From Steroidobacteraceae bacterium (GTDB lineage: Bacteria > Pseudomonadota > Gammaproteobacteria > Steroidobacterales > Steroidobacteraceae), in NCBI GenBank assembly GCA_027531255.1, contig JAPZRU010000009.1, positions 62,001 through 126,000 on the forward strand: a DNA stretch of 64,000 nt. Reading direction: 5' to 3'. Made by a program: the position numbers and the translations under genes. Below, piece after piece: positions 49,995 to 59,956 of the stretch. The notes beneath the pieces were generated by a model. The model was not told where the DNA came from and did no database searches. It worked only from the letters and a program-made list of their open reading frames with translations. Each line of letters opens with the position of its first letter. Position 1 is the stretch's first letter.

Positions 49995-50464
49995 AGCGTT
50001 CCCCGATCACGGTCCAGGGCGCGGAGCGTCTCCGGGCCGAACTGAAGAAGCTGAAGTCCGAGGACCGGCCCGCCGTCATCAAGGCGATCGCCGAGGCCCG
50101 TGGGCACGGCGACCTCTCGGAGAACGCCGAGTACCACGCCGCGCGCGAGCACCAGGGCTTCATCGAAGGCCGCATCAAGGAGATCGAGGCCAAGCTCGCG
50201 AACGCCGAGATCATCGACGTCGCCAGGCTGCCGCAGACCGGCAAGGTCATCTTCGGCGCGACGGTCGACCTCGAGAGCGAGGACGGCGCGAAGGTCACCT
50301 ACCAGGTCGTCGGCGACGACGAGGCGGACATCAAGCAGGGACTGATCGCGATCACCTCGCCGATCGCGCGCGCGCTGGTCGGCAAGGCGGAGGGCGACGT
50401 GGTGGACGTGCAGGCGCCGGGCGGCGTCCGCTCGTACGAGATCGTCGCCGTCCGGTACGTCTGA
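49991..50464 (+). CDS. greA: Transcription elongation factor GreA
   Basis: Rescues backtracked RNA polymerase by stimulating transcript cleavage. The 157-residue protein has the N-terminal coiled coil with [19 protein letters not shown], the acidic tip that enters the polymerase channel, and the FKBP-like C-terminal domain ending [13 protein letters not shown] start at 49,991 overlaps the carB stop (GTGA), an arrangement conserved in many gammaproteobacteria. Confidence 0.97.
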
Positions 50465-50502
50465 ACGCCCGCGTCCCGCCCGTCGCCATCGCGCCCGCCG
50501 CC

Positions 50503-50934
50503 GTGCGCCAGGATCGACTCCGTGGTCTCGTGCTCGCGCTCTGGGCCGGCGCCCTGCTGACCGTGGGCGCGCTGGTCGCCCCGACGCTGTTCCGCGTGCT
50601 GCCGGAGCGCGCGCTCGCGGGGCTCGTCGCGGGCGAACTGTTCACGCTGCTGACGTGGCTGTCGGTGCCCGCCGCCGTCGCGGCGTGGGCGCTGCGCTCG
50701 GCCGCGCCCCGCGGCGGGCGTGCCTGGCTCGCGTGGCGCGGCTGGGCGTTCGTGCCCGCGGTGCTGCTGGTCGCCAACGAGTACGGCGTCCGCGTCGTCA
50801 TGCACGGGGTTCGCGAGGGCGAGGGCGGTGGCGTGACGCCGGCGTTCCTCGCCTGGCACGCGGTCTCGGCCGCGCTGTACGCCGTTGCGACGCTGGTCGT
50901 GCTCGCGCTGTTCTGGCGCGAACTGCGGCGCTAG
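50503..50934 (+). CDS. DUF4149 family membrane protein
   Basis: A 143-residue inner-membrane protein with four hydrophobic helices. LRGLVLALWAGALLTVGALV, APTLFRVLP and LFTLLTWLS are typical of DUF4149 proteins, which often lie beside greA or carB. The GTG at 50,503 is the only start giving a full first helix. Function unknown. It is convergent with yhbY. Confidence 0.8.
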   Translation: MRQDRLRGLVLALWAGALLTVGALVAPTLFRVLPERALAGLVAGELFTLLTWLSVPAAVAAWALRSAAPRGGRAWLAWRGWAFVPAVLLVANEYGVRVVMHGVREGEGGGVTPAFLAWHAVSAALYAVATLVVLALFWRELRR

Positions 50935-50987
50935 CCGCGCGCCGCCGCCGCCCGGCGCGGCGAGGGTGCGCGGGTGCGAGCGGCCGG

Positions 50988-51287
50988 TCAGCCGTCCGGC
51001 AGCACGATCCGGCTGACCTTCGGGCGGGGCCGGAAGAACAGCCCGACGTTGCCGATGCGCTGCACCAGCTGGCTGCCGGTGCGCGTGGCAAGGGTGCCGA
51101 GCGCCTCGTCGCGGGCGTCCCGCTCGCCGACGCGCGCCCGTACCTTGACCAGCTCATGATCGGTGAGCGCGCGGTCCAGTTCGGCGACCACTGCGTCCGT
51201 GAGGCCGGCGTTGCCGAGCATCACCACCGGGTTCAGCGGATGGCCGAGCTTCCGGAGATGCTTCTTCTGCTTCTCGGTGAGTTGCAT
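50988..51287 (-). CDS. yhbY: Ribosome assembly RNA-binding protein YhbY (CRM domain)
   Basis: A 99-residue CRM-domain protein bound to pre-50S particles. MQLTEKQKKHLRKLGHPLNP, MLGNAGLTDAVVAELDRAL and the GxxG-type loop region GSQLVQRIGNVGLFFRP identify it. ATG at 51,285-51,287 is the family start. It is divergent from rlmE across 67 bp; both act on the large subunit. Confidence 0.94.
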   Translation of the reverse strand: MQLTEKQKKHLRKLGHPLNPVVMLGNAGLTDAVVAELDRALTDHELVKVRARVGERDARDEALGTLATRTGSQLVQRIGNVGLFFRPRPKVSRIVLPDG

Positions 51288-51354
51288 CCCGGCATTATAG
51301 GCGCGCGGTCCCGGTTCGCCGGGGCGGCCGCGGTGCGACCACCTGCCGAGACCC

Positions 51355-51981
51355 ATGGCCAAGCGCAGCAAGAGCAGCCGACAGTGGCTGCACGAACACG
51401 TCAACGACCCCTACGTGAAGCGGGCCCACAAGGAGGGCGCCCGCTCGCGCGCCACCTACAAGCTCGAGGAACTGGACTCCCAGGAGCGGCTGCTGAAGCC
51501 GGGCATGGTGGTCGTGGACCTCGGCGCGGCGCCGGGCGGCTGGAGCCAGTACGCGGCCAAGGTCCTGAACGGCAAGGGTTCGGTGTACGCGCTCGACATC
51601 CTGCCGATGGCCGCGATCCCGGGCGTCGAGTTCATCGAGGGCGACTTCCGGGAGCCTGGACCGCTGGCGGCCCTGCAGGCCGCGCTCGGCGGCCGGCCGG
51701 TGGACCTTGTATTGAGCGACATGGCGCCCAACATGAGCGGGATCGACGCCGTGGACCAGCCTCGCTCGATGCACCTCGTGGAACTCGCGCTCGAGTTCGC
51801 CCAGAAGACGCTGAAGCCGGGCGGGGCCTTCGTCGCGAAGGTGTTCCAGGGCGCCGGGTTCGAGGAACTCGTGCGCGCGACGCGCCGCGACTTCGGCGAG
51901 GTGAAGCTCAGGAAACCGCCGGCGTCGCGTTCTCGAAGTGCCGAGATGTATCTGGTAGCGACGGGTCGTCGTATCGTGTAA
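51355..51981 (+). CDS. rlmE: 23S rRNA (uridine2552-2'-O)-methyltransferase RlmE/FtsJ
   Basis: Methylates U2552 in the A loop of 23S rRNA during late 50S assembly. The 208-residue enzyme has [16 protein letters not shown] (catalytic Lys), the SAM motif [25 protein letters not shown] (Asp), and [11 protein letters not shown] (Lys) with a final Glu in RSAEMYLV, completing the K-D-K-E tetrad. It is followed by ftsH, as in many Proteobacteria, after 275 bp. Confidence 0.96.
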   Translation: MAKRSKSSRQWLHEHVNDPYVKRAHKEGARSRATYKLEELDSQERLLKPGMVVVDLGAAPGGWSQYAAKVLNGKGSVYALDILPMAAIPGVEFIEGDFREPGPLAALQAALGGRPVDLVLSDMAPNMSGIDAVDQPRSMHLVELALEFAQKTLKPGGAFVAKVFQGAGFEELVRATRRDFGEVKLRKPPASRSRSAEMYLVATGRRIV

Positions 51982-52256
51982 CGTCGGATTGCAATTGATG
52001 TTTTCCTCCGCAGTCCGTCGCGCGCGCCGTTCCCCTCCGGCGGTGCTCGGCGGAATCCCTCCAGGGCATCGGTGCCACGGGTCGCGGAGCGGCACCGGGT
52101 GCGGCGGCCACCGACGGTCCGTTCCGGAGCCCGCGCCGATGCCCGGCATCGGCGCCGTCGATTGACCGGCGCGGGTCCCGGGTGCGAAATGGGTCGGACT
52201 CAGTGGGTGTCTCCGGCGTCCCCCTCGCCTGGTGCGCTCACGGCTAGGAGCCTTTC

Positions 52257-54185
52257 TTGAACGACTTGACCAAGAACATCATCCTCTGGGTCGTCATCGC
52301 GGTCGTGCTGCTCGCCGTGTTCTCGAACTTCGGGACGCGGTCCGGCGGTGCTTCCGAGATGGCGTACTCGCAGTTCCTGACGGAAGTCGAGAGCAACGGC
52401 ATCCGTTCGGCGACGATCAAGGGCGAGGCGATCACCGGCCAGCGCTCCACCGGCGAGCCGTTCGTCACGTACTCGCCCGAAACCGACAACACAGCCCTCA
52501 TCGGCCTGCTCAAGAAGCACGACGTGAACTTCGGCGCGGCGCCGCCGGAGCGCCAGTCGTTCCTGATGCAGCTGTTCATCTCGAGCTTCCCGATCCTGCT
52601 GCTGATCGGCGTCTGGGTCTACTTCATGCGCCAGATGCAGGGCGGCGCGGGCGGCCGGGGCGCGATGAGCTTCGGCAAGAGCCGGGCACGCCTCCTCAAC
52701 GAGGACCAGGTGAACGTCACGTTCGCCGACGTCGCCGGCGTCGAGGAAGCGAAGGAAGAGGTCAAGGAGATCGTCGACTTCCTGAAGGACCCCGCCAAGT
52801 TCCAGAAGCTCGGCGGCAAGATCCCGAAGGGCGTGTTGATGGTCGGCTCGCCGGGCACCGGCAAGACCCTGCTGGCCCGCGCGATCGCGGGCGAAGCCAA
52901 GGTGCCGTTCTTCACGATCTCGGGCTCGGACTTCGTCGAGATGTTCGTCGGCGTCGGTGCCTCGCGCGTGCGCGACATGTTCGAGCAGGCCAAGAAGCAC
53001 GCGCCCTGCATCATCTTCATCGACGAGATCGACGCGGTCGGCCGCCACCGCGGCGCCGGTCTCGGCGGCGGTCACGACGAGCGCGAGCAGACGCTGAACC
53101 AGCTGCTCGTCGAGATGGACGGCTTCGAGGGCAACGAGGGCATCATCGTCATCGCCGCCACGAACCGGCCGGACGTGCTCGACCCCGCGCTGCTGCGCCC
53201 GGGCCGCTTCGACCGCCAGGTCGTGGTGGCGCTGCCGGACGTGCGCGGCCGCGAGCAGATCCTGAAGGTGCACATGCGCCGCGTGCCGGTCGCCGAGGAC
53301 GTCAAGCCCTCGGTCATCGCGCGCGGCACGCCGGGCTTCTCGGGCGCGGATCTCGCCAACCTCGTGAACGAAGCGGCGCTGTTCGCCGCGCGCGCCAACA
53401 AGCGCGTGGTCGCGATGGAGGAGTTCGAGCGCGCCAAGGACAAGATCATGATGGGCGCCGAGCGGCGCTCGATGGTCATGACCGAGGAGGAGAAGAAGCT
53501 GACGGCCTACCACGAGGCCGGCCACGCGATCGTCGGCCTGTCGGTGCCGGAGCACGACCCGGTCTACAAGGTCACGATCATCCCGCGCGGCCGCGCGCTG
53601 GGCGTGACGATGTTCCTCCCGGAACAGGACCGCTACAGCACCTCGAAGCGCCGCCTCGAGAGCCGCATCGCCACGCTGTTCGGCGGGCGCGTCGCGGAAG
53701 AGGTGGTGTTCGGCAAGGACGCGATCACGACCGGCGCCTCGAACGACATCGAGCGCGCCACCGACATTGCGCGCAGCATGGTCACGAAGTGGGGCCTCTC
53801 GGACAAGCTCGGCCCGCAGACCTACGCGGAGGACGAGGGCGAGGTGTTCCTCGGCCGCAGCGTAACGCAGCACAAGCAGGTGTCCGACGTCACGGCGCAC
53901 GTGATCGACGAGGAGATCCGCATCCTGATCGACTCGAACTACACGCGCGCGAAGGGCATCCTCGAGGAGCACCTCGACAAGCTCCACAAGATGGCCGAGG
54001 CGCTGATGAAGTACGAGACGATCGACGAGCAGCAGATCAGGGACATCATGGCCGGTCGCGACCCGCGGCCGCCGACCGACTGGGACGACACCGCGATCGC
54101 GCCCCCCGGCGCGCCGCCGGTGCAGCCCGAGGCGGACAGCGGCAAGAGCGGCCCCCCGCTAGGCAATCCCGCCGGCCAGCACTGA
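52257..54185 (+). CDS. ftsH: ATP-dependent zinc metalloprotease FtsH
   Basis: A 642-residue membrane AAA+ protease that degrades membrane and regulatory proteins such as sigma-32 and LpxC. The start codon is TTG at 52,257 with a TAGGAG site, giving [20 protein letters not shown], the first membrane helix; a second helix lies near 105-123. The Walker A is GSPGTGKT rather than the usual [21 protein letters not shown] and the SRH region are standard. The zinc site HEAGH and a late Asp follow. A terminator closes the transcript. Confidence 0.97.
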   Translation: MNDLTKNIILWVVIAVVLLAVFSNFGTRSGGASEMAYSQFLTEVESNGIRSATIKGEAITGQRSTGEPFVTYSPETDNTALIGLLKKHDVNFGAAPPERQSFLMQLFISSFPILLLIGVWVYFMRQMQGGAGGRGAMSFGKSRARLLNEDQVNVTFADVAGVEEAKEEVKEIVDFLKDPAKFQKLGGKIPKGVLMVGSPGTGKTLLARAIAGEAKVPFFTISGSDFVEMFVGVGASRVRDMFEQAKKHAPCIIFIDEIDAVGRHRGAGLGGGHDEREQTLNQLLVEMDGFEGNEGIIVIAATNRPDVLDPALLRPGRFDRQVVVALPDVRGREQILKVHMRRVPVAEDVKPSVIARGTPGFSGADLANLVNEAALFAARANKRVVAMEEFERAKDKIMMGAERRSMVMTEEEKKLTAYHEAGHAIVGLSVPEHDPVYKVTIIPRGRALGVTMFLPEQDRYSTSKRRLESRIATLFGGRVAEEVVFGKDAITTGASNDIERATDIARSMVTKWGLSDKLGPQTYAEDEGEVFLGRSVTQHKQVSDVTAHVIDEEIRILIDSNYTRAKGILEEHLDKLHKMAEALMKYETIDEQQIRDIMAGRDPRPPTDWDDTAIAPPGAPPVQPEADSGKSGPPLGNPAGQH

Positions 54186-54234
54186 GCCTCGGCCCGGTCG
54201 CGGCGCCGGCCGCGACCGGACTGCCTGAAAGGAA

Positions 54235-54264
54235 CCCGCGGACGCAGGCGTCCGCGGGTTTTTT
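54235..54264 (+). terminator. Rho-independent terminator after ftsH
   Basis: CCCGCGGACG (54,235-54,244) pairs perfectly with CGTCCGCGGG (54,249-54,258), an inner C-G pair closes the two-base AG loop, and six T follow (54,259-54,264). It ends the ftsH transcript 50 bp after the stop. Confidence 0.93.
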
Positions 54265-54407
54265 GTTCTCCGCCCCAGCCGGTTGCGCGGGCTCGGCCGC
54301 GACGAGCCCGGCCGGCCGGCGGGATTGCGCCTCGCCCGGCACGGATCCGTGCACGGCGGCCTTGCTTCGGGCCCCCGGGCGGCTAGACTCCGGCCGCCGG
54401 TCCACCC

Positions 54408-55271
54408 ATGCCCGAAACTCCCCAGACCCTCCGCTGCGGCAGCCGCCATCTCGACCTGTCCGCGCCGGTGGTGATGGGCGTCCTGAACGTCACGCCCGAT
54501 TCCTTTTCCGACGGCGGCCGCTGGTTCGAGCCGGCGCGCGCGGTAGAAAGGGCCCGCGAGCTGGTGGCCGAAGGTGCGGCCATCGTCGACGTCGGCGGCG
54601 AGTCCACCCGCCCGGGCGCGCAGCCGCCGCCGGTCGCCGAGGAACTGCGGCGCGTCGTGCCCGTGATCCGCGCGCTCGCGGCCGAGCTCGACGTCGTCAT
54701 CTCGGTCGACACCAGCCGGCCCGAGGTCGCGGCGGCCGCCGTCGAGGCGGGGGCGGGGCTCGTGAACGACGTGCGCGGGCTGCGCGATCCGGCGACCCGC
54801 GCGGCCGTGGCCGCGAGCGGCGCGGCCGTGTGCGTGATGCACATGCAGGGCGAGCCGCCGACCATGCAGGTAGCGCCGGCCTACGTCGACGTGGTCGCGG
54901 AGGTGCGCGCCTACCTCGCCGAGCGCGTCGCGGCCTGCCGGGCGGCCGGCATCGGTGCCGACGCGATCGTCGTCGATCCCGGCTTCGGCTTCGGCAAGAC
55001 GCTCGAGCACAACCTCGCGCTGTTCGCGGCGCTGGAACGATTCACGACCCTCGGCGTGCCGCTGCTCGTCGGCCTGTCGCGCAAGTCGCTGGTCGGCGCC
55101 GTCACCGGCCGACCCGTGGAACAGCGCCTCGCCGGAAGCCTCGCCGCCGCCGCGCTGGCCGCCAGCCGCGGCGCCCGCATCGTCCGCGCGCACGACGTTG
55201 CGCCCACGCTGGACGCCGTTCGCATGGGGTGGGCCGCCAGGCCCGCGCCCGCTACCCGGAGCAGTACATGA
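54408..55271 (+). CDS. folP: Dihydropteroate synthase
   Basis: Condenses p-aminobenzoate with a pterin pyrophosphate to give dihydropteroate in folate synthesis; sulphonamide target. The 287-residue TIM barrel has MGVLNVTPDSFSDGGRW, DVGGESTRPGA, DTSRPEV, NDVRGL, DPGFGFGKT, GLSRKSLVG and VRAHDVAPTLDA, all in family order. The ATGA overlap couples it to glmM. Confidence 0.96.
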   Translation: MPETPQTLRCGSRHLDLSAPVVMGVLNVTPDSFSDGGRWFEPARAVERARELVAEGAAIVDVGGESTRPGAQPPPVAEELRRVVPVIRALAAELDVVISVDTSRPEVAAAAVEAGAGLVNDVRGLRDPATRAAVAASGAAVCVMHMQGEPPTMQVAPAYVDVVAEVRAYLAERVAACRAAGIGADAIVVDPGFGFGKTLEHNLALFAALERFTTLGVPLLVGLSRKSLVGAVTGRPVEQRLAGSLAAAALAASRGARIVRAHDVAPTLDAVRMGWAARPAPATRSST

Positions 55272-56605
55272 GCAGGAAGTATTTCGGCACCGACGGCGTC
55301 CGCGGCCACGTCGGCGAGCATCCGATGACGGTCGACTTCGCGCTGCGGCTCGCGAGTGCCGCAGCCCGCGTGCTCGCGCCCGAGGGCGGCTCGGTGCTGA
55401 TCGGCAAGGACACGCGCCTGTCCGGCTACATGTTCGAGTCGGCGCTGGAGGCCGGCTTCGTCGCCGCGGGCGTCGACGTCAACCTGATCGGGCCGCTGCC
55501 GACGCCGGGCGTCGCCTACATGACGCAGCGGTTCGGCTGCGACTTCGGCGTGGTGATCAGCGCCTCGCACAATCCGTACGAGGACAACGGCATCAAGTTC
55601 TTCGACGGCTCGGGCGGGAAGCTGTCCGACGCGCTCGAGGCCGAGATCGAGAAGCACCTCGACGGCCCGCCGACGACCGTGGAATCGCGTCGGCTGGGCC
55701 GCGCCGCGCGCGTCGACAAGTCGCGCAGCCACTACCAGGACTTCTGCGCCTCGACCCTGCCGCCGGGCACGAACCTCGAGGGGCTCAAGATCGTGATCGA
55801 CTGCGCGAACGGCGCCGCCTACAAGGTCGCGCCGCGCGTGCTCGCGGACCTCGGCGCCGAGATCATCCCGATCGGCTGTTCGCCGAACGGCCGCAACATC
55901 AACGACGGTTGCGGCTCGACGCAGCCCGGCCTGCTGCAGCTGACGGTGCCGGGCGTACGTGCGCACGTCGGCATCGCGCTCGACGGCGACGGCGACCGGC
56001 TCGTGATGGTCGACCACCTCGGTCGCATCGTCGACGGCGACCAGCTGCTGTACGTGATCGCGAAGGGTCGACACGCCGAGGGTTCGCTGCGCGGAGCCGT
56101 CGTCGGCACCGTGATGAGCAACCTCGGTCTCGAGCACGCGCTCGCGGATCTCGGCATCGGCTTCCGCCGGGCCGCGGTCGGCGACCGCTACGTGCTGGCC
56201 ATGCTGCGCGAGTGCGGCGGTCAGCTCGGCGGCGAGACCTCCGGCCACCTGCTGTGCCTCGACCGCACCACGACCGGCGACGGCCTCGTCGCCGCGCTCC
56301 AGGTGCTCGCGATCATGAAGCAGACCGGCGCGTCGCTCGCGGAGCTCGCGGTCGCGATGCCGCGCTACCCGCAGGTGCTGCTGAACGTCCGCACCTCGCG
56401 CCGGCTCGATCCGAAGTCCTCGCCCGAGATCGAGGCGGCGGTGCAGGCCGCGGAGCAGCGGCTGGCCGGCACCGGGCGCGTCGTGCTGAGGGCGTCCGGC
56501 ACGGAGCCCGTGATCCGCGTGATGGTGGAGGGGCGCGACGAGGCGCAGGTGCGCGCGGAAGCCGACGGCCTCGCGGCCGTGGTCGGCCGGGTCGCTGCCG
56601 CCTGA
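55268..56605 (+). CDS. glmM: Phosphoglucosamine mutase
   Basis: Converts glucosamine-6-phosphate to glucosamine-1-phosphate for UDP-GlcNAc, peptidoglycan and LPS. The 445-residue protein starts RKYFGTDGVRGHVGE, has the phosphoserine loop ISASHNPYEDNGIKFF, the metal loop DGDGDR and the substrate motifs GETSGH and RASGTEPVIRV. Its ATG lies inside the folP stop region (ATGA). Confidence 0.97.
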   Translation: MSRKYFGTDGVRGHVGEHPMTVDFALRLASAAARVLAPEGGSVLIGKDTRLSGYMFESALEAGFVAAGVDVNLIGPLPTPGVAYMTQRFGCDFGVVISASHNPYEDNGIKFFDGSGGKLSDALEAEIEKHLDGPPTTVESRRLGRAARVDKSRSHYQDFCASTLPPGTNLEGLKIVIDCANGAAYKVAPRVLADLGAEIIPIGCSPNGRNINDGCGSTQPGLLQLTVPGVRAHVGIALDGDGDRLVMVDHLGRIVDGDQLLYVIAKGRHAEGSLRGAVVGTVMSNLGLEHALADLGIGFRRAAVGDRYVLAMLRECGGQLGGETSGHLLCLDRTTTGDGLVAALQVLAIMKQTGASLAELAVAMPRYPQVLLNVRTSRRLDPKSSPEIEAAVQAAEQRLAGTGRVVLRASGTEPVIRVMVEGRDEAQVRAEADGLAAVVGRVAAA

Positions 56606-56735
56606 GTCGGGCCCCTGCCGCCGTCGTCGCGGCGTTGATTCGGCGGGGGCCGGCGCATAAACTGCGCCGCCGTTCGCCGGACCGGCTTCGGTCCGGCTCG
56701 CGTGAACCCTCTCGGAACCCGAGCCTGGACACCCG

Positions 56736-57488
56736 ATGCGTCGCCCGCTGGTCGCCGGTAACTGGAAGATGTTCGGCTCGCGTGCCGAGAACGCCAAGCT
56801 CGTGGACGAACTCGTCCAGGCGAGCTTCGGCGGCGGCGTCGACGTCGTCGTCTGCCCACCGTGCGCGTACCTCTGGGAAGTCGGGCGGCAGTTGAAGGAC
56901 AGCCGCATCGGTCTCGGCGCGCAGGACGTCTGCGCGGAGGCGGGGCCCGGCGCGTTCACGGGCGAGGTCTCGGCCGCGATGCTCAAGGACGTCGGCTGCG
57001 GATACGCGATCGTCGGCCATTCGGAGCGGCGCGCGCTGTACCGCGAGGACGACGCCCTGGTGGCCCGGAAGTTCGTCGCGGCCCAGGCGCAGGGCCTCGT
57101 GCCGATCCTGTGCGTCGGCGAGACGCTGGACGAGCGCGAGAAGGGCGTGACGAGCGCCGTGGTCGCGCGCCAGCTCGACGCGGTGCTCGGTCTCGCGGGC
57201 GTGGCCGCGTTCGCCCGCGCCATCGTCGCGTACGAGCCGGTCTGGGCGATCGGCACCGGCAAGAATGCGACACCCGACCAGGCCCAGGATGTCCACGCCT
57301 TCGTCCGTGGCCGCATCGCGGATCGTGATGCTACAATCGGAGCTGGTTTGCGCGTCCTGTACGGTGGCAGCGTCAAGGCGGCCAACGCCGCGGAGCTGTT
57401 CGCCATGGCGGACGTCGACGGCGGTCTCGTCGGCGGCGCGTCCCTGAAGTCCGAGGAATTCGTGCGGATCTGCGCGGCGGCGGCCTGA
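56736..57488 (+). CDS. tpiA: Triosephosphate isomerase
   Basis: Interconverts dihydroxyacetone phosphate and glyceraldehyde 3-phosphate. The 250-residue enzyme has the NWKMFG lysine, GHSERR with catalytic His, [20 protein letters not shown] with the catalytic Glu and flexible loop, and [15 protein letters not shown]. secG follows after 25 bp, the common tpiA-secG arrangement. Confidence 0.97.
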   Translation: MRRPLVAGNWKMFGSRAENAKLVDELVQASFGGGVDVVVCPPCAYLWEVGRQLKDSRIGLGAQDVCAEAGPGAFTGEVSAAMLKDVGCGYAIVGHSERRALYREDDALVARKFVAAQAQGLVPILCVGETLDEREKGVTSAVVARQLDAVLGLAGVAAFARAIVAYEPVWAIGTGKNATPDQAQDVHAFVRGRIADRDATIGAGLRVLYGGSVKAANAAELFAMADVDGGLVGGASLKSEEFVRICAAAA

Positions 57489-57513
57489 GCGCCGGCGCGA
57501 GGTCCTGAGTCTC

Positions 57514-57888
57514 ATGCTGCAACAAGTACTGCTGGTCATCCACGTTCTGCTCTCGGTGGCGATCGTCGCCCTCGTGCTGCTGCAGCGTGGCAAGGGTGCG
57601 GATGCGGGTGCCGGGTTCGGCTCGGGCGCGTCCGGCACCGTGTTCGGTGCGCGCGGTTCGGCCACGTTCTTCTCGAAGAGCACGGCCGTGCTCGCCACCT
57701 GCTTCTTCATCACGAGCCTCTGGCTCGCGTACCTCGCGACGCAGGGTCCGCGCGCGCCGAAGAGCCTGCTCGAGCAGGCGCCGACGACGAGCGTGCCGGC
57801 GCAGCCGGCACCGGCCACCGCGCCGGCGCCGGCCGCGCCGAGAGAGGTTCCCGTGTTGCCGGCGAACCCGGCGCAGCCGTCGCCCTGA
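57514..57888 (+). CDS. secG: Preprotein translocase subunit SecG
   Basis: A small SecYEG subunit of 124 residues with two membrane helices (about 3-22 and 55-75) and the conserved [20 protein letters not shown] segment followed by FGARGSA. The C-terminal 35 residues are Ala/Pro-rich and vary in the family. A tRNA-Leu gene follows, as in enterobacteria. Confidence 0.93.
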   Translation: MLQQVLLVIHVLLSVAIVALVLLQRGKGADAGAGFGSGASGTVFGARGSATFFSKSTAVLATCFFITSLWLAYLATQGPRAPKSLLEQAPTTSVPAQPAPATAPAPAAPREVPVLPANPAQPSP

Positions 57889-57926
57889 GGGGTTGTACGG
57901 ATTTCGTGCTCCAAGGAAGTGTCTTT

Positions 57927-58011
57927 GCCGACGTGGCGGAATTGGTAGACGCACTAGCTTGAGGTGCTAGCGGGTAACACCGTGCCGGTTCGAGTCCGGC
58001 CGTCGGCACCA
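57927..58011 (+). tRNA. tRNA-Leu (anticodon GAG)
   Basis: An 85-nt type II tRNA. The acceptor GCCGACG pairs with CGTCGGC (58,001-58,007) before A and the encoded CCA. The anticodon stem CTAGC/GCTAG encloses TTGAGGT with GAG at 57,961-57,963; a long variable arm follows, and the T-arm has GGTTCGAGTCC. It reads CUC and CUU codons. Confidence 0.97.
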
Positions 58012-58167
58012 CCTTCCTTCGATCGTTCTCGCGCTTCCGGCGCTCTTTTCCTCCCTTCGTCATCTCCTCGCGTCGCGATCGCCCGACAGCGTGCATCTCG
58101 CACGGTGCGGCGCGCGCAACACGCAACGCGCCCGCCCGGGAACCCGCGTGCGGAACGCGTTGCGAGG

Positions 58168-58196
58168 TTTCGCCGCGTGCGAAGGCCGTCTAGAAT
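58168..58196 (+). promoter_or_regulatory. Promoter candidate for the nuo operon
   Basis: TAGAAT (58,191-58,196) is a good -10 in GC-rich surroundings, with a weak TTTCGC 17 bp upstream. It lies 46 bp before the nuoA ATG in a 231-bp gap that contains no other recognisable gene. Confidence 0.4.
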
Positions 58197-58242
58197 AGAG
58201 CGGCTAAGAGGGGTCCTGTAACGGACCTCGTGCCGAGGCGCG

Positions 58243-58599
58243 ATGCTCGCTGAATATCTTCCGATCCTGATCTTCCTCGGCGTCGGCACCGGCCTTGGCC
58301 TCGTGCTGATCGCCCTCGGATTCCTCCTCGGGCCCCGCCGCCCGGACGCCGAAAAGCTCTCGCCCTACGAGTGCGGCTTCGAGGCCTTCGAGGATTCGCG
58401 CATGAAGTTCGACGTGCGCTACTACCTCGTCGCGATCCTCTTCATCCTGTTCGACCTCGAGATCGCGTTCCTCTTCCCGTGGGCCGTCTCGCTCGACGAG
58501 ATCGGTACCTTCGGCCTCGTATCGATGCTCGTGTTCCTCGCCATCCTCGTCGTCGGCTTCATCTACGAGTGGAAGAAAGGAGCACTCGAATGGGATTGA
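58243..58599 (+). CDS. nuoA: NADH-quinone oxidoreductase subunit A
   Basis: A 118-residue membrane subunit of complex I with three helices. [20 protein letters not shown] is the conserved loop, followed by [14 protein letters not shown]. It opens the nuo operon; nuoB overlaps its end by 10 bp. Confidence 0.97.
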   Translation: MLAEYLPILIFLGVGTGLGLVLIALGFLLGPRRPDAEKLSPYECGFEAFEDSRMKFDVRYYLVAILFILFDLEIAFLFPWAVSLDEIGTFGLVSMLVFLAILVVGFIYEWKKGALEWD

Positions 58600-59102
58600 C
58601 GGCAGAACGCTCGCCGGTGGACGAGCAGCTGCAGACGGGGCTCGCCGAGAAGGGCTTCCTGACGGCGCGGCTCGACGACCTGATGAACTGGGCCCGCACC
58701 GGCTCGCTGTGGCCGATGACCTTCGGCCTGGCGTGCTGCGCGGTCGAGATGATGCATGCGGGTGCGGCCCGCTACGACCTCGATCGCTTCGGCGTGGTGT
58801 TCCGCCCGAGCCCGCGCCAGTCCGACGTCATGATCGTGGCCGGCACGCTCGTCAACAAGATGGCGCCCGCGCTCCGCAAGGTCTACGACCAGATGCCGGA
58901 GCCGCGCTGGGTGATCTCGATGGGCTCCTGCGCCAACGGCGGGGGCTACTACCACTACTCGTATTCCGTCGTGCGCGGCTGCGACCGCATCGTGCCGGTC
59001 GACGTGTACGTGCCGGGCTGCCCGCCGTCGGCGGAGGCGCTGATGTACGGGATCCTGCAGCTGCAGAAGAAGATCCGGCGTACCAGCACCATTGCCCGGT
59101 AA
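58590..59102 (+). CDS. nuoB: NADH-quinone oxidoreductase subunit B
   Basis: A 170-residue subunit binding the terminal [4Fe-4S] cluster N2 next to the quinone site. [27 protein letters not shown] and [14 protein letters not shown] supply the cluster cysteines. ATG at 58,590 has AAAGGAG upstream inside the end of nuoA. Confidence 0.98.
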   Translation: MGLTAERSPVDEQLQTGLAEKGFLTARLDDLMNWARTGSLWPMTFGLACCAVEMMHAGAARYDLDRFGVVFRPSPRQSDVMIVAGTLVNKMAPALRKVYDQMPEPRWVISMGSCANGGGYYHYSYSVVRGCDRIVPVDVYVPGCPPSAEALMYGILQLQKKIRRTSTIAR

Positions 59103-59200
59103 GGGCAGCGGCTCGATGAAGGCAGGGGCCCGATGAGGGCGACGGCGGGCCGCCGCGGGGGCCGATCCCCACGACGGTGATCCGATCCGGGAGTTCGTTC

Positions 59201-59953
59201 ATGTCGGAAAGGATGGAAGCGCTGGCCGCCCAAGTGGCCGCGAGACTCGGTGGGCGCGCGACACGTGCGAAGTCGATCGCTTCCGAGGTCACGTTCGAGT
59301 GCGAGCCGCCCGCGCTCCTCGAAGTCTGCCGGACGCTTCGCGACGCCGACGACCTGCGCTTCGACCTGCTCGCCGACCTCTGCGGCGTCGACTACCTGGA
59401 TTTCGGCAGGGACGAGTGGAAGACCCGCTCGGCCACCGAGACCGGCTTCAGCCGCGGCGTGAACCGTCGTCCGGCCAGCTACGAGGCCGAGTCCCATCCG
59501 GCGCAGCGCTTCGCGGTCGTCTATCACCTGCTGTCGATCGCCCACAACCGGCGGCTGCGCCTGCGCTGCTGGATCGAGAACCGCGAGCCGCCGATGGTGG
59601 ACTCGGTGGTGGACATCTGGCCTGCCGCGAACTGGTTCGAGCGCGAGGCCTTCGACCTCTACGGCATCCTCTTCCGCGGCCACCCGGACCTGCGCCGGAT
59701 CCTCACCGACTACGGTTTCATCGGCCATCCGTTCCGCAAGGACTTCCCGGTGTCGGGCAACGTCGAGGTCCGCTACGACCCCGAGAAGAAGCGCGTGGTG
59801 TACGAGCCGGTCAGCATCGAGCCGCGCACGCTGGTGCCGAAGGTCATCCGCCACGACCACCGCTACGAGCCCGCGCTGCACGACCGGCCGGCGGGGGCCG
59901 GGGCGGCGGTGCCCGGTCAGGTCGGCGCCGCGACGCCGAAGTCCGGAGGCTGA
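59201..59953 (+). CDS. nuoC: NADH-quinone oxidoreductase subunit C
   Basis: A 250-residue hydrophilic subunit of the peripheral arm. The family core is [20 protein letters not shown] and [19 protein letters not shown]. It is separate from NuoD, unlike the fused NuoCD of E. coli. The ATG at 59,201 follows GGGAG; an in-frame GTG lies eight codons upstream. The Gly/Ala-rich C-terminal tail of about 25 residues is unusual but harmless. Confidence 0.96.
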   Translation: MSERMEALAAQVAARLGGRATRAKSIASEVTFECEPPALLEVCRTLRDADDLRFDLLADLCGVDYLDFGRDEWKTRSATETGFSRGVNRRPASYEAESHPAQRFAVVYHLLSIAHNRRLRLRCWIENREPPMVDSVVDIWPAANWFEREAFDLYGILFRGHPDLRRILTDYGFIGHPFRKDFPVSGNVEVRYDPEKKRVVYEPVSIEPRTLVPKVIRHDHRYEPALHDRPAGAGAAVPGQVGAATPKSGG

Positions 59954-59956
59954 GCC

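Noticed and set aside
52232-56605. A 1457-codon plus-strand frame through ftsH, folP and glmM
   Set aside because: Only its last 445 codons (glmM) are real; before that it runs through ftsH and folP out of frame.
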